Below, in pieces: positions 54,179 through 63,674 of a stretch of 64,000 nucleotides of DNA. Numbering within the stretch: position 1 is the first letter of the stretch; every line of letters starts with the position of its first letter. The translations under genes were made by a program, and so were the position numbers. The stretch is from NCBI GenBank assembly GCA_015272325.1, contig JACYLU010000032.1, positions 33,764 through 97,763 on the forward strand. Direction: 5' to 3'. This DNA comes from Synechococcales cyanobacterium C42_A2020_086. Lineage in GTDB: Bacteria > Cyanobacteriota > Cyanobacteriia > Elainellales > Elainellaceae. The notes under the pieces were generated by a model. The model searched no databases, had not been told where the DNA came from, and was given only the letters and a program-made list of their open reading frames with translations.

Positions 54179-55120
54179 ATGCGCCTGGAACAGTTACAAG
54201 CTTTTTTGGCGGTGGCTGAAACCGGGAGTTTTCAGCAGGCAACCCAGCGCTGTAAAGTCACGCAATCCACCATTAGTCGGCAAATTCAAGGCTTAGAGAC
54301 CGAGCTGGGGCTGCCCTTGTTTCATCGCACCTCTCAGGCAAAGCTGACATTAGCAGGAGAGCGCTTTTTGCCGCGGGCCCGCCGCATTTGTCAAGAGTGG
54401 CAAACGGCCACCGAAGAACTGGCAGAACTTGTAGAGGGTCGGCAGCCAGAGCTGTGTGTAGCGGCCATCCATTCGGTTTCGGCTCAGCACTTGCCGCCCG
54501 TGCTGCAGCAATTCTGTCAGGATTATCCTTCGGTGCAATTGCGTGTCACCTCCTTGGGCAGCGATCGCGCCCTTAAGGTGCTGAAGGATGGACTAGTGGA
54601 TCTGGCAATCGTGATGAACAATCGCTTTTTAACCGCCAGCCCCGAAATGGTCGTGGACTTGCTCTATCAAGAGCCAGTGGAAGTGCTGATGGCCGCAACC
54701 CACCCCCTGACGACCTTTGAGCAGGTGCCCTGGGCGGAACTGGCAGTCTATCCGCAGGTGGTGTTTAAGGATGGCTATGGCATGCAGCGACTGGTACAAG
54801 AGCAGTTTCAGCGCTGTGCTTTGGATTTGAAACCCGTTGTGGAGCTGAATACGCTAGACGGGTTTCGCGGCATGGTACGGCAAGGGGAATTCGTCGCCTT
54901 GTTGCCTAAATCTGCCCTCATGGAGGTGAGTCACGATGCTTCGCTGGCCGTGCGGCCAACCGAGGAACCCACTCTGAGTCGCCAAGTGGTGCTCGTGACA
55001 ACGCAAGATCGCCTGGACATTCCCCCGATACAACATTTTCGCTCGCTGGTGCAAACCTTCATGGCCGCGCAACCCGACCCTCCGACCAATACCACCTCCC
55101 CCTCGATGGTGGGCTATTGA
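54179..55120 (+). CDS. ntcB: LysR-type nitrate-assimilation regulator
   Basis: A 313-residue LysR-family transcription factor. The helix-turn-helix occupies residues 1-60 (LEQLQAFLAVAETGSFQQAT, QSTISRQIQGLETELGLPLF). The effector domain follows, including AAIHSVSAQHLPPVLQQFCQ, DLAIVMNNRFLTASPEMVVD and FKDGYGMQRLVQEQFQRCAL. These match my memory of NtcB, which activates nitrate/nitrite assimilation genes in cyanobacteria in response to nitrite. The assignment is supported by an exact NtcA-type promoter upstream and by the cnaT-like gene downstream, the same pair as in Anabaena. The cytoplasmic protein should act at the nir promoter, which is not in this window. Confidence 0.88.
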   Translation: MRLEQLQAFLAVAETGSFQQATQRCKVTQSTISRQIQGLETELGLPLFHRTSQAKLTLAGERFLPRARRICQEWQTATEELAELVEGRQPELCVAAIHSVSAQHLPPVLQQFCQDYPSVQLRVTSLGSDRALKVLKDGLVDLAIVMNNRFLTASPEMVVDLLYQEPVEVLMAATHPLTTFEQVPWAELAVYPQVVFKDGYGMQRLVQEQFQRCALDLKPVVELNTLDGFRGMVRQGEFVALLPKSALMEVSHDASLAVRPTEEPTLSRQVVLVTTQDRLDIPPIQHFRSLVQTFMAAQPDPPTNTTSPSMVGY

Positions 55121-55290
55121 GTGCGTGCTGTATCGACTGGTGAACTAATGGCATGGAGTCATGGTTCTTCCCTCGTTCAGTGTCGCTCGCCTAGTCTGGC
55201 TTAACAAGCTTGATACACTTTTTTTCCCAAGCCTAAATTCGTTCTGGTTCAACCAAACTGCTGATCTAACTGTTGTTCACGCTGAATGCC

Positions 55291-56397
55291 ATGAGTGATG
55301 CCTTTCGAGACTTACTTCGCAAAGTGGGGAGTGGGGCGCATACGAGTCAAGACCTGACCCGCGAGGAAGCAGCCATGGCAACTGCAATGATGCTGCGGCA
55401 GGAGGCCACTCCGGCACAAATCGGGGCTTTTATGATCGCCCACCGCATCAAGCGACCGACAGGTATGGAATTGGCGGGCATGCTGGATGCCTACGAGCAG
55501 CTAGGTCCAAAATTGTCGCCTATCTCGGCTCCGTACTCTCCTGTTGTTTTGGGAATTCCCTATGATGGGCGGTCGCGCACGGCACCCTTGGGTTTGCTGA
55601 CGGCCTTGCTGCTAATTACGGTCGGCTGTCCGGTGGTGATGCATGGAGGTCGCCGGATGCCGACGAAAGAGGGGGTGCCGCTCGTCGAGCTGTGGCAGGG
55701 GCTAGGCATCGACTGGACATCACTCAGCTTGGAGCAGGTGCAGCAGGTCTTTGCCCAAACCCGGCTGGGGTTTATCTATCTACCGCAGCATTTTCCGCTG
55801 GCCGAGGCGATGGTGCCCTACCGCGAACAAATTGGTAAACGCCCGCCCTTGGCGACAGTTGAGCTGTTTTGGTGCCCCTATGCAGGTGAGGCGCTGCTGG
55901 TGTCAGGATTTGTGCATCCGCCGACGGAAGACATGGCCCGCACAGCTTTATCTTTGCGGGGCACATCTCGATTTTTGACGGTGAAAGGACTAGAAGGAAG
56001 CTGCGATTTGCCCCGGGAGCGCACCTGCATTATTGGCATCCATCAGCTTGGCGATCAGCAGGCAGAGCGGCTGCTGCTTCATCCCCGCGACTATGAGTTT
56101 GCTGCCGCAGATGTGCCGATCAATTCGCTGCCTATCATGGCAACGGCGATGCAGCAGGTAATGCAAGGCGAACCGAGCGAATGGCTAGAATCGGCGGTGT
56201 GGAATGGGGGTTTTTATCTCTGGCAATGTGGGCACTGTCCTGATCTAGTGGCGGGGCTGAGGGAAGCGCGACAATTGTTTGCCAGCGGTAAGGTAGCGAC
56301 GACTCTTGCAGAGCTGAAGCGCATGGTTTCGCAGGTTGCGGCTCCGGTTGCTGCCGAGCTGTATGGCGCGGAGGTCAGTGCAGGACGGAGCGAGTAG
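55291..56397 (+). CDS. cnaT: CnaT-like protein (anthranilate phosphoribosyltransferase family)
   Basis: A 368-residue protein with the fold of the anthranilate phosphoribosyltransferase/thymidine phosphorylase family. Segments are LTREEAAMATAMMLRQEATPAQIGAFMIAH (helical domain), GMLDAYEQLG, and the sugar-phosphate region VLGIPYDGRSRTAPLGLLTALLL with HGGRRMPTKEGVPLVELW. The GTGGD-type PRPP loop of true TrpD is not obvious, so it is unlikely to make tryptophan. In Anabaena the homologous gene cnaT sits next to ntcB and is needed to express the nitrate-assimilation operon. The same neighbour here supports the name. ATG 55291 is preferred. The gap to ntcB is 170 bp. Confidence 0.82.
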   Translation: MSDAFRDLLRKVGSGAHTSQDLTREEAAMATAMMLRQEATPAQIGAFMIAHRIKRPTGMELAGMLDAYEQLGPKLSPISAPYSPVVLGIPYDGRSRTAPLGLLTALLLITVGCPVVMHGGRRMPTKEGVPLVELWQGLGIDWTSLSLEQVQQVFAQTRLGFIYLPQHFPLAEAMVPYREQIGKRPPLATVELFWCPYAGEALLVSGFVHPPTEDMARTALSLRGTSRFLTVKGLEGSCDLPRERTCIIGIHQLGDQQAERLLLHPRDYEFAAADVPINSLPIMATAMQQVMQGEPSEWLESAVWNGGFYLWQCGHCPDLVAGLREARQLFASGKVATTLAELKRMVSQVAAPVAAELYGAEVSAGRSE

Positions 56398-56513
56398 TTT
56401 CTGCATCTCAACTCAGAGGAGCGCTTGCCAAGCAAGAGGCGCTATAGTGGGGCAACAGGGATGCCAAGTGCAGCCTCAGCGTCTCTGACTGTTGCCGCTT
56501 CTGGGTTACGACG

Positions 56514-57890
56514 ATGAAACAGCCTCCTGCCGTTAGCACCCCGCCCTCGTGGAATTTGCTGCAATGGATCGTTCGCCCGCTGGAGTTTCTCGAGAGCTGC
56601 AGTCGCCGCTATGGAGATTGCTTCACGATGCAGCTCGGCGGTGTGGCTCAATTTGTGGTTTTCAGCCATCCTGAAGCAATCGAAGCGATTCTCACTGCCA
56701 ACCCAAAACACTTCGAGTCGGGCAGAGCCAACTTCATCTTGCGGCGGACACTGGGTGATAACTCTCTGCTATTGCTAGACGGCGAGCGGCATAGGCGGCA
56801 CCGGCAACTGCTGATGCCACCGTTCCATGGTGAGCGAATGCGAGCTTACGGGCAGTTGATTTGCCAGATCACGGAGAACGTGGCGCAGCAGTGGGTCGTG
56901 GGTCAGCCCTTTGTGGCGCGTGCCTCGATGCAGGAAATCTCGCTGCGGGTGATTTTGCAGGCCGTGTTTGGCTTAAGCGAGGGGCAGCGCTATTCCCAAC
57001 TCGAACAGTTGCTCGGTACTCTGCTTGACCTAACCTCGAGTCGCTTCGGGTTTGCCACCAGCTTTTTCCCTGTGCTACAGCGCGATTGGGGAGCCTGGAG
57101 TCCGGGCGGGCGCTTCAACCGGCTGATGCAGCAGATTAACCAACTCCTCTATGCCGAGATTCAAGAGCGGCGGCAACGCTTTGATCCCTCTCGCCCGGAT
57201 ATTCTGACGCTGCTGTTAGCTGCTCGCGACGAATATGGTGAACCAATGACCGACGAAGAGCTGCGCGATGAGCTGATGACGCTACTTGTGGCCGGTCACG
57301 AAACCACCGCGACGGCCTTGAGCTGGGCGCTCTACTGGATTCACTCCCTCCCTGAGGTGCAGTCCAAGCTGCTCGCAGAACTGGAAACTTTGGGTCCCAC
57401 ACCGGATCTGGCTGAGATCACCCGCCTACCCTACCTGAATGCGGTGTGCTCGGAAACGCTGCGCATCTACCCAGTTGCATTCATCACCGAGCTGCGCATT
57501 ACCATGGCTCCGATTCACGTCATGGGCTACGACTTCCGCCGAGACAGTATTCTGGTGCCGTGTATTTACCTAGCGCACCACCGTCCCGACACCTATCCTC
57601 AGCCGGACCAGTTCAACCCGAATCGCTTTCTGGAACGGCAGTTCTCCGCCTACGAATTTCTGCCGTTTGGAGGCAGCAATCGCCGCTGCATTGGGGCTGC
57701 CTTTGCTTTGTTTGAGATGAAGCTCGTCCTGGCGACTCTTCTGTCGCGCTATCAGCTCAAGCGAGCCGATTCGCGTCCGGTCAAACCCGTGCGGCGAGGA
57801 GTCACGATTGCTCCCAAGGGTGGCGTGCGGCTAGTAATGACGGAGCGACGTGCGGCTTCCAATCAATCTCTGGGGGTGGCAACGGTTTAG
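56514..57890 (+). CDS. Cytochrome P450, CYP110-like
   Basis: A 458-residue soluble-type P450 monooxygenase. The heme-thiolate motif is FGGSNRRCIGAAFALFE with Cys392. The I-helix AGHETTATALSW (residues about 260-271), the ExxR motif ETLR (314-317) and the PxRF-like region FNPNRFLE are all present, so the enzyme should be active. The pattern is that of CYP110 enzymes of cyanobacteria, which hydroxylate fatty acids or terpenoids. No terpene synthase is next to it. It lies 116 bp downstream of the cnaT-like gene, probably with its own promoter. Electron partners are not encoded here. Confidence 0.88.
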   Translation: MKQPPAVSTPPSWNLLQWIVRPLEFLESCSRRYGDCFTMQLGGVAQFVVFSHPEAIEAILTANPKHFESGRANFILRRTLGDNSLLLLDGERHRRHRQLLMPPFHGERMRAYGQLICQITENVAQQWVVGQPFVARASMQEISLRVILQAVFGLSEGQRYSQLEQLLGTLLDLTSSRFGFATSFFPVLQRDWGAWSPGGRFNRLMQQINQLLYAEIQERRQRFDPSRPDILTLLLAARDEYGEPMTDEELRDELMTLLVAGHETTATALSWALYWIHSLPEVQSKLLAELETLGPTPDLAEITRLPYLNAVCSETLRIYPVAFITELRITMAPIHVMGYDFRRDSILVPCIYLAHHRPDTYPQPDQFNPNRFLERQFSAYEFLPFGGSNRRCIGAAFALFEMKLVLATLLSRYQLKRADSRPVKPVRRGVTIAPKGGVRLVMTERRAASNQSLGVATV

Positions 57891-57995
57891 CCTGTAGAGA
57901 TTTGGGGACAGTCTAGCAAGGGGCTAGTTCTCGCTTCGCGGTCCGAGTAATCTGGAGTACGCTGAGGGCAATCCCTCAGACTCGGAGATTTAGCC

Positions 57996-59438
57996 GTGCC
58001 GGACTCGATCACCCAAGCGCAACCGCCGCTAGAATTTATTCCTCCTGCTTTTAATCCCCTGGTTCGTCACGTCACCCGCGCTTTCTTGCCGCTGTGGATG
58101 CGCTGGCGCATTAAGCTCGTCGATGTGCAGGTTATCAATGCGGATCGACTCGTGGAGCTGTACCAGCAGTTCCAAGCAGGTAAAGTGCGCTTTTTGATGG
58201 CATTTCGTCATCCTAGCGTCAACGATCCCTTCAGCATGTACTACATGGTTTCGCACCGGATCCCGCAGGTGGCATGGCAGAAGGGCATCCGCTTGAATTC
58301 TCCGGTACACGCCTACTTTATTTACGATCGGGGGATTCCTCTTTGGGCAGGAAACTTGGTGGGTTGGCTACTGCCTCGCTTGGGAGGCACGTCGATCCGC
58401 CGAGGAAAATTGGACCTGCCGGGACTGCGTTCGGCTCGCGAGCTGTTTGCTAATGGCAGATTTCCGATGGCGGCCGCCCCTGAGGGAGCCACCAACGGTC
58501 ACACCGAGATCGTTAGCCCGATTGAACCAGGCATTGCTCAATTTGGTTTCTGGTGTGTCGAAGATCTGCTGAAGGCAAACCGCACCGAGGAGGTGCTACT
58601 ACTGCCGATTGGTATTCAATATCGCTATGTTTCTGCTCCCTGGGCCGCATTAGATAAACTGCTGCTACAGCTCGAAGCCGACTGCGGTCTGCCGCCTTAC
58701 AATCCCCAGACAGCTCAGCCTCAAAATGGTGCAGTTCCCCTGGCAGAGATCCCACTCACGGATCAGCAGCAAATTCTGCTCTACAAGCGTCTGCTGCGCC
58801 TCGGAGATTACCTGCTGTCGCAGATGGAGCAGTTTTATACCAAGTTTTATCATCAAGATCTAAAGCTAAAGACAACGAAACCAATCACCGAAGCCGAGAC
58901 AGGCTCTACCCTCTGCAATGAGGCAATTGCAACTCGCCTACAGGCATTGATGAACGCAGCCCTGACCGTTGCTGAAGACTACTTTGGCGTTCCAGCGAAG
59001 GGTAGCTTCACCGATCGCTGCCGCCGCCTCGAACAAGCGGGATGGGAATGGATCTACCGTGAGGATCTGGGCAATGTTGAACAGCTCTCGCCGGTGGAGC
59101 GCGGGCTAGCGGATCGCATCGCTGAAGAGGCAAATTTGCGGCTCTGGCATATGCGTCTTGTGGAAACCTTTGTCAGCGTCACTGGGCGATACATTTTGGA
59201 AAAGCCCACCGTCGATCGCTTTGCCGAAACCCTGTTTCTGCTCTGGGACACCGTGACTCGCCTCAAAGGAGCCAATCCCTTCCGTCGTCCCATCCTTGGC
59301 AAACAGCGGGTGGAAATTACGATCGGGCAGCCAATCTCAGTCTCTAGTCGTTGGGATGACTACAAGGCCAGCCGCCGCCAAGCCATTGCCACCCTAACCC
59401 AAGACTTGCAGACTGCGCTCGAAAAAATGATTTTATAA
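57996..59438 (+). CDS. Lysophospholipid acyltransferase (PlsC-like)
   Basis: A 480-residue acyltransferase of the PlsC/LPLAT superfamily, longer than classical PlsC (about 250). The acyltransferase core is at about 65-260. It has the catalytic HX4D as HPSVND (His72, Asp77), the glycerol-phosphate site near GGTSIRRGKL, and the PEG motif of the third block (AAPEGATNGHTEIVSPIEPG). The C-terminal 220 residues are alpha-helical and unassigned. It probably acylates a lysophospholipid or a related acceptor at the membrane. The start is a GTG at 57996. It is followed by tRNA-Ser on the other strand. Confidence 0.82.
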   Translation: MPDSITQAQPPLEFIPPAFNPLVRHVTRAFLPLWMRWRIKLVDVQVINADRLVELYQQFQAGKVRFLMAFRHPSVNDPFSMYYMVSHRIPQVAWQKGIRLNSPVHAYFIYDRGIPLWAGNLVGWLLPRLGGTSIRRGKLDLPGLRSARELFANGRFPMAAAPEGATNGHTEIVSPIEPGIAQFGFWCVEDLLKANRTEEVLLLPIGIQYRYVSAPWAALDKLLLQLEADCGLPPYNPQTAQPQNGAVPLAEIPLTDQQQILLYKRLLRLGDYLLSQMEQFYTKFYHQDLKLKTTKPITEAETGSTLCNEAIATRLQALMNAALTVAEDYFGVPAKGSFTDRCRRLEQAGWEWIYREDLGNVEQLSPVERGLADRIAEEANLRLWHMRLVETFVSVTGRYILEKPTVDRFAETLFLLWDTVTRLKGANPFRRPILGKQRVEITIGQPISVSSRWDDYKASRRQAIATLTQDLQTALEKMIL

Positions 59439-59455
59439 AAATGACTTTATAGGGA

Positions 59456-59542
59456 CGGAGAGGGGGGGATTCGAACCCCCGTTGGGTGTGACCCCAAACT
59501 TGATTTCGAGTCAAGCGCATTCAACCGCTCTGCCACCTCTCC
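59456..59542 (-). tRNA. tRNA-Ser(CGA)
   Basis: An 87-nt gene on the minus strand. The acceptor stem GGAGAGG/CCTCTCC, a D-arm with GCAGAGCGGTTGAAT, the anticodon loop CTCGAAA (anticodon CGA, read as UCG codons), a long variable arm of class II type (TTTGGGGTCACACCCAAC), and a T-arm GGGGGTTCGAATCCCCC are all present. The discriminator base is G and no CCA is encoded. It sits between the acyltransferase and comEC genes, 17 bp after the acyltransferase stop. Confidence 0.95.
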
Positions 59543-59587
59543 AGAGGCAAACGCATCAGCCTTCTATTGTAGTCGCTGGTGGCGCAA

Positions 59588-61945
59588 TTAATCCATCGTT
59601 CGCGTGGTGATGAATCCGGTTTGTTCACTCCACTGCAGGGCACCATCCTGATCTAACCAATACTGCTCGGCTCGATGCTGCTGTAGCCAGGCTTCGGTTT
59701 CTGAGGCGGTTTCGCGCTCTATCGCAATTGTGGCCATGGGTCGAAGCTGCTGCAAGAGCGGCAGTGGCAGGTTTTGCCCGGACCAGATCAGCGTTTGCAC
59801 GGCGGTAGCTTGATGCGGTAGAGAAAGGGGCGGATGATCAGCAGGCAATCGATCGAGCCAAAACCAACTGTGCTTGCCTAGTTGCAGTTGCAGCATCAAA
59901 GGCTTGGAGTTCACTAATGTGGCGGTTATTTGGTGACTCATGGGTAGTGGTTGCCCGTTGCTGAGCGGTAGCAATCGGTTTAGCTCAGAATTTTTCTGAA
60001 TTGACGAAACGTTGAGTGGTTGATCCAGAGCGGCTGATGTGGCGCTGATGGTGTAGAGTCGCTGAACAGGACGAGACTGCAATACCCGTTGCCAGCCTGC
60101 CAATTCTGCCTCGCCGAGATACGGCGCAATTGCCCAGTCGATTCGATTAATTCCCTGCTGTCGCAGAAAGGGCAGCACGGTGAATTCAGTCGTTTTCTCG
60201 TCTCCTTGGTAAATGAGTCCTGTTTGACCTTTCTCCTGCACAACCAGAACTGGCTGATCCGAAGTCGCAAGAACTGTCACCCGAGTCAATGTTGCGGCGT
60301 TATACCAAATAGGCACCAGAACCAAGCCGAGTCCCACCAAGCCTGCCAACCACCAGTAGGGTTGTACTCGCCGCCACAGCCAAACTAGGGCAAATAGCCC
60401 GTAGAGCAGCAGGATTTGTCCGACGGCAAGCGTGCCCAAAGCGTAGGTATTGCTAGGCAGACGGCTGCTGACCTCAACCATCCAGATCAACCCGTGGGTG
60501 GGGTATCCCAGCAGCCAGGCCAACGCGCTACCCGCAGGAGGATAAATCAAGGCGACAGCCCCACTGATCATGCCGCCAATGCTGATCAGGGTCACGAGCG
60601 GACTCGTTAACACATTCACCGGAACGCTATAGGGAGACACCACTCCGAAGGCGTAAAGCTGGAGGGGCAAAAGCCAAAGGTAAGCCGCAGTAGGTACAGC
60701 AATCGTCGATGCCAGCGTGCTGGGAAGCCAATCAAGCCATTTCGTCAGGACTGGCACCGTGACCAGCAAACCGAGGGTTGCCAGAAAACTCAGCTGAAAT
60801 CCCAGGTTCCAAATCCACAAGGGGTTCCACAGCAGCATTAGCGTTGCGGCTGCCCATAGACATGCCAGTGGTTTAACTTTCCGTTCCAGCGTCAAGCCCA
60901 GCAGCACTGCCACTCCCATTAGCCCTGCCCGGACAGCGGGTGGTTCGGCTCCGGTGAGACCGACATACAGTCCAATCACGCTCAGCCCTAACCAGAAACG
61001 AATAGCGGAACGCAGGCGACGAGTCAGGGCTACCAGCACTCCTATCAGCAGCGACACCTGGAAGCCAGACGCTGCCAAAACATGCGCCAGCCCAACTTCC
61101 GCAAATTGATCTTGCAACTCGTAGGGCACATTGACGCCCTTGCGCCCTAGCACCATCGCGCTCAGCAGTGGCGCTTCTGGGGAAGATAGCAAAAACCCTT
61201 GAACCTGAATAATTCGCTGCCGAATCGACCATAGGAGCGGTGGATCTGCTCGATCAACTGCTGGAAATAGAACCCGCCTGCCGTTCAAACCAGCGAAAAT
61301 GCCCTGCTGCGCCAAGTAGCGCGCGAAATCAAAGCCACCCGGATTCACCGCAGGCTCCGGTTTGTATAGCGTTCCCTCGACCTCTACGGTCAATCCTGGA
61401 TAAAGATTGGCTTCTGCTGCCCGAGGTACCGTGACGTACAGCGTTCCTGTGACTGGCTGAGCCGGTACAACAACTTGCCCCCGCCGCGTGGTGGCGCTGG
61501 CCTCTTGAGCTGCCAGCTCAAACTGAATCCGCTCGCTGCGCGTCAACCGTGGAGACGAAACAATCCTTCCTTTGACTCGAAACCGTTGAGCCGTAGACTT
61601 TGCAGCAATTGATGGTTGGCATACCGGCGGAGCCAACAACTCGCGCGTCACCTGAACTGGAGGGTTCGCTTCAAATACGAGATGGCAAATATCCGTGGCG
61701 CTCGGCTGCGGTAGCCTCATCTGAACATGCAAGATCGCGGCCACTCCTACCAATCCAGCAGCAATCCAAACCCAAGTCTGGGGACCAGTCCGCCAAAATG
61801 GACGAATTGTAAATGCGGCCGTCACTCCCGCTGCGAATAGCCCGATAGCACCCAGCGGGATGCCAGCCAGATCGCTAGGAATCGCCGTCAGCATTAGCCC
61901 TACCAGATAAGCAAAACATAGAACTGCCCAGTCAACCGCCGTCAT
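59588..61945 (-). CDS. comEC: ComEC/Rec2-family DNA-uptake channel, degenerate nuclease domain
   Basis: A 785-residue polytopic membrane protein of the ComEC/Rec2 family, which carries single-stranded DNA across the inner membrane during natural transformation. An N-terminal helix pair and the DUF4131-like OB domain (about 90-250; RFRVKGRIVSSPRLTRSERI) precede the competence domain of about 10 helices (ASGFQVSLLIGVLVAL, GLTGAEPPAVRAGLMGVAVL). The C-terminal region is the metallo-beta-lactamase-like part, but where HxHxDH should follow INRIDW there is only APYLGEAELAG. The metal ligands are missing. ATG 61945 is preferred because it gives the usual membrane N-terminus; an in-frame start at 61999 is possible. 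Confidence 0.85.
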   Translation of the reverse strand: MTAVDWAVLCFAYLVGLMLTAIPSDLAGIPLGAIGLFAAGVTAAFTIRPFWRTGPQTWVWIAAGLVGVAAILHVQMRLPQPSATDICHLVFEANPPVQVTRELLAPPVCQPSIAAKSTAQRFRVKGRIVSSPRLTRSERIQFELAAQEASATTRRGQVVVPAQPVTGTLYVTVPRAAEANLYPGLTVEVEGTLYKPEPAVNPGGFDFARYLAQQGIFAGLNGRRVLFPAVDRADPPLLWSIRQRIIQVQGFLLSSPEAPLLSAMVLGRKGVNVPYELQDQFAEVGLAHVLAASGFQVSLLIGVLVALTRRLRSAIRFWLGLSVIGLYVGLTGAEPPAVRAGLMGVAVLLGLTLERKVKPLACLWAAATLMLLWNPLWIWNLGFQLSFLATLGLLVTVPVLTKWLDWLPSTLASTIAVPTAAYLWLLPLQLYAFGVVSPYSVPVNVLTSPLVTLISIGGMISGAVALIYPPAGSALAWLLGYPTHGLIWMVEVSSRLPSNTYALGTLAVGQILLLYGLFALVWLWRRVQPYWWLAGLVGLGLVLVPIWYNAATLTRVTVLATSDQPVLVVQEKGQTGLIYQGDEKTTEFTVLPFLRQQGINRIDWAIAPYLGEAELAGWQRVLQSRPVQRLYTISATSAALDQPLNVSSIQKNSELNRLLPLSNGQPLPMSHQITATLVNSKPLMLQLQLGKHSWFWLDRLPADHPPLSLPHQATAVQTLIWSGQNLPLPLLQQLRPMATIAIERETASETEAWLQQHRAEQYWLDQDGALQWSEQTGFITTRTMD

Positions 61946-62109
61946 ACTCCTCGATGCCTTGCTGCACCCATGATCGATTTGACTGGAGTGTTCCCGCATC
62001 GAGCCACCTTGACTCAGCTACTCCCGTAAATTGTAGAGAGAGAAAAAAAGGGAGGTATGGAACAGTCCTCCCAGCTCGCTTTCAGATATTCAGATTGCCT
62101 TGGGTGAAT

Positions 62110-62613
62110 TTAAATCGAGAGTCCTAGCTTCAGTCCCAATGCCCCATGAATCAGCAGTAGGACGAGGGTGGCGCTACCCAAGTAAGCGTGCATCGTTCGG
62201 AAGCCTTTTCCCTGAGAAAAACCAAAGGCTGCAATCAACGCATTTATCGACAGCAGTGCAATGGCTACCGTACCCGTCCAAAAATGAGGGCTTTGCAAAA
62301 TTGGCTGCTGCTGCATAACTAGGGAAAGAATGCCGCCAGTGTAGCCTAGCGCAATAAACAAAAACATTAGCGATGCAATCGACTTGTGCTCACCTCGACT
62401 CTTGGCAGCAGCCACGTCATCGGTAGCGGTGAGCAAGCGACCCCGCCAACCTGTATACGCCGCAAAGCTCCCCATCACGACCACTACAATGCCCATCATC
62501 AGCGGATGCCCCCAGTGGACAATCGGCTCAGGCACACCCAAACTGCGAAACCAGGCAGCAATCGGCTCTAGCCATTCGCTGAGACGCTCAGAAAGTTGAG
62601 ACAGCATTACCAT
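62110..62613 (-). CDS. DUF4079 membrane protein
   Basis: A 167-residue membrane protein with about four helices (LMMGIVVVVMGSFAAYTGWR, IASLMFLFIALGYTGGILSL, TVAIALLSINALIAAFGFSQ, AYLGSATLVLLLIHGALGLK). It resembles the DUF4079 family of small cyanobacterial and plastid membrane proteins. His residues in helix pairs (HWGHPLMMG and HGALGLKLG) recall cytochrome b561-like proteins, so heme binding is possible but not shown. A strong AGGAGG site precedes ATG 62613. Confidence 0.75.
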   Translation of the reverse strand: MVMLSQLSERLSEWLEPIAAWFRSLGVPEPIVHWGHPLMMGIVVVVMGSFAAYTGWRGRLLTATDDVAAAKSRGEHKSIASLMFLFIALGYTGGILSLVMQQQPILQSPHFWTGTVAIALLSINALIAAFGFSQGKGFRTMHAYLGSATLVLLLIHGALGLKLGLSI

Positions 62614-62768
62614 AGTGTCCTCCTAGTTCTGCGTTCTTTACGAATCGTTAAGCACAATTCTACGCGAACTCGACTGCCTCAACCCTACTGTACTTCGGCA
62701 GGATGGCTGACTGTGAGGAGTCCTTCAATGCCCCTCAAGATACCTTCTGCATCAAGTGTTTCAATCTA

Positions 62769-63674
62769 CTAAGCCGCTTCGACTGGCGCTTTCGTTGTGT
62801 CTCGATCAGATTTGAGTAGAGGAAAGCCCATCTCTTCTCGCTGCTTTAAATAAAGCTGAGCCACCTGCCGCGCTAAATTGCGAATCCGAGCAATGTAGCG
62901 GGTCCGCTCCGTCACCGAAATAACTCCTCTCGCGTCTAGCAGATTGAACGTATGGGAGCATTTCAGCACCTGCTCGTAGGATGGAATTACCAGTTTTGCC
63001 TTCATCAGCCGTTCGGCCTCCTGCTCGTAGAGCTTGAACAAGCTGAATAGGATTTCGGGATCAGATGCCTCGAAATTATAGGTCGAGTTCTCAATCTCCG
63101 ACTGCAAAAACATATCCCCATAGGTCAGCTGGTCGTTCCATCGAATCTCCCAAAACGAATTCACATTCTGGAGGTACATCGTTAGCCGTTCTAGCCCATA
63201 GGTGATCTCAATGGACACCGGGCGACAGTCCAAGCCACCGCACTGCTGGAAATAGGTGAACTGCGTCACCTCCATGCCATCTAGCCAAACTTCCCAACCG
63301 ACGCCCCAAGCTCCCACGGCCGCATCTTCCCAGTTGTCTTCCACAAACCGAATATCGTGGTCTTCCGGCTTAATACCCAATGCCTTCAACGAATTCAGAT
63401 AAATGTCGAGAATATTTTCCGGCGATGGCTTAATTAGCACTTGGTACTGATAGTAATGCTGGACTCGATTCGGGTTCTCGCCATAGCGGCCATCCGCCGG
63501 CCGCCGACAGGGTTCTACATACGCTACCGACCAAGGCTCAGGTCCTAGTGCTCGCAGAAACGTATGGGGACTTTTAGTACCCGCTCCCTTCTCTGTATCG
63601 TAAGGCTGAACAATTACGCAGCCTTGGTCACTCCAAAACTGATGCAGTGCGGCAATCACCGATTGAAAATTCAC
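62769..63674 (-). CDS. glyQ: Glycyl-tRNA synthetase alpha subunit
   Basis: A 301-residue catalytic subunit of the heterotetrameric glycyl-tRNA synthetase. Class II motifs are present in the canonical sequence: [79 protein letters not shown] region and [20 protein letters not shown]. The start ATG 63674 gives the typical [18 protein letters not shown]. The beta-subunit gene is not in the window. A separate glyS elsewhere is common in cyanobacteria. Confidence 0.97.
   Translation of the reverse strand: MNFQSVIAALHQFWSDQGCVIVQPYDTEKGAGTKSPHTFLRALGPEPWSVAYVEPCRRPADGRYGENPNRVQHYYQYQVLIKPSPENILDIYLNSLKALGIKPEDHDIRFVEDNWEDAAVGAWGVGWEVWLDGMEVTQFTYFQQCGGLDCRPVSIEITYGLERLTMYLQNVNSFWEIRWNDQLTYGDMFLQSEIENSTYNFEASDPEILFSLFKLYEQEAERLMKAKLVIPSYEQVLKCSHTFNLLDARGVISVTERTRYIARIRNLARQVAQLYLKQREEMGFPLLKSDRDTTKAPVEAA

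Noticed and set aside
5635..54570. HIP1-type GCGATCGC sites (for example near 5639, 5878, 44504, 51775 and 54561)
   Set aside because: A handful of sites is more than chance would give but far fewer than in HIP1-rich cyanobacterial genomes, and their count was by eye only. Not a strong feature.
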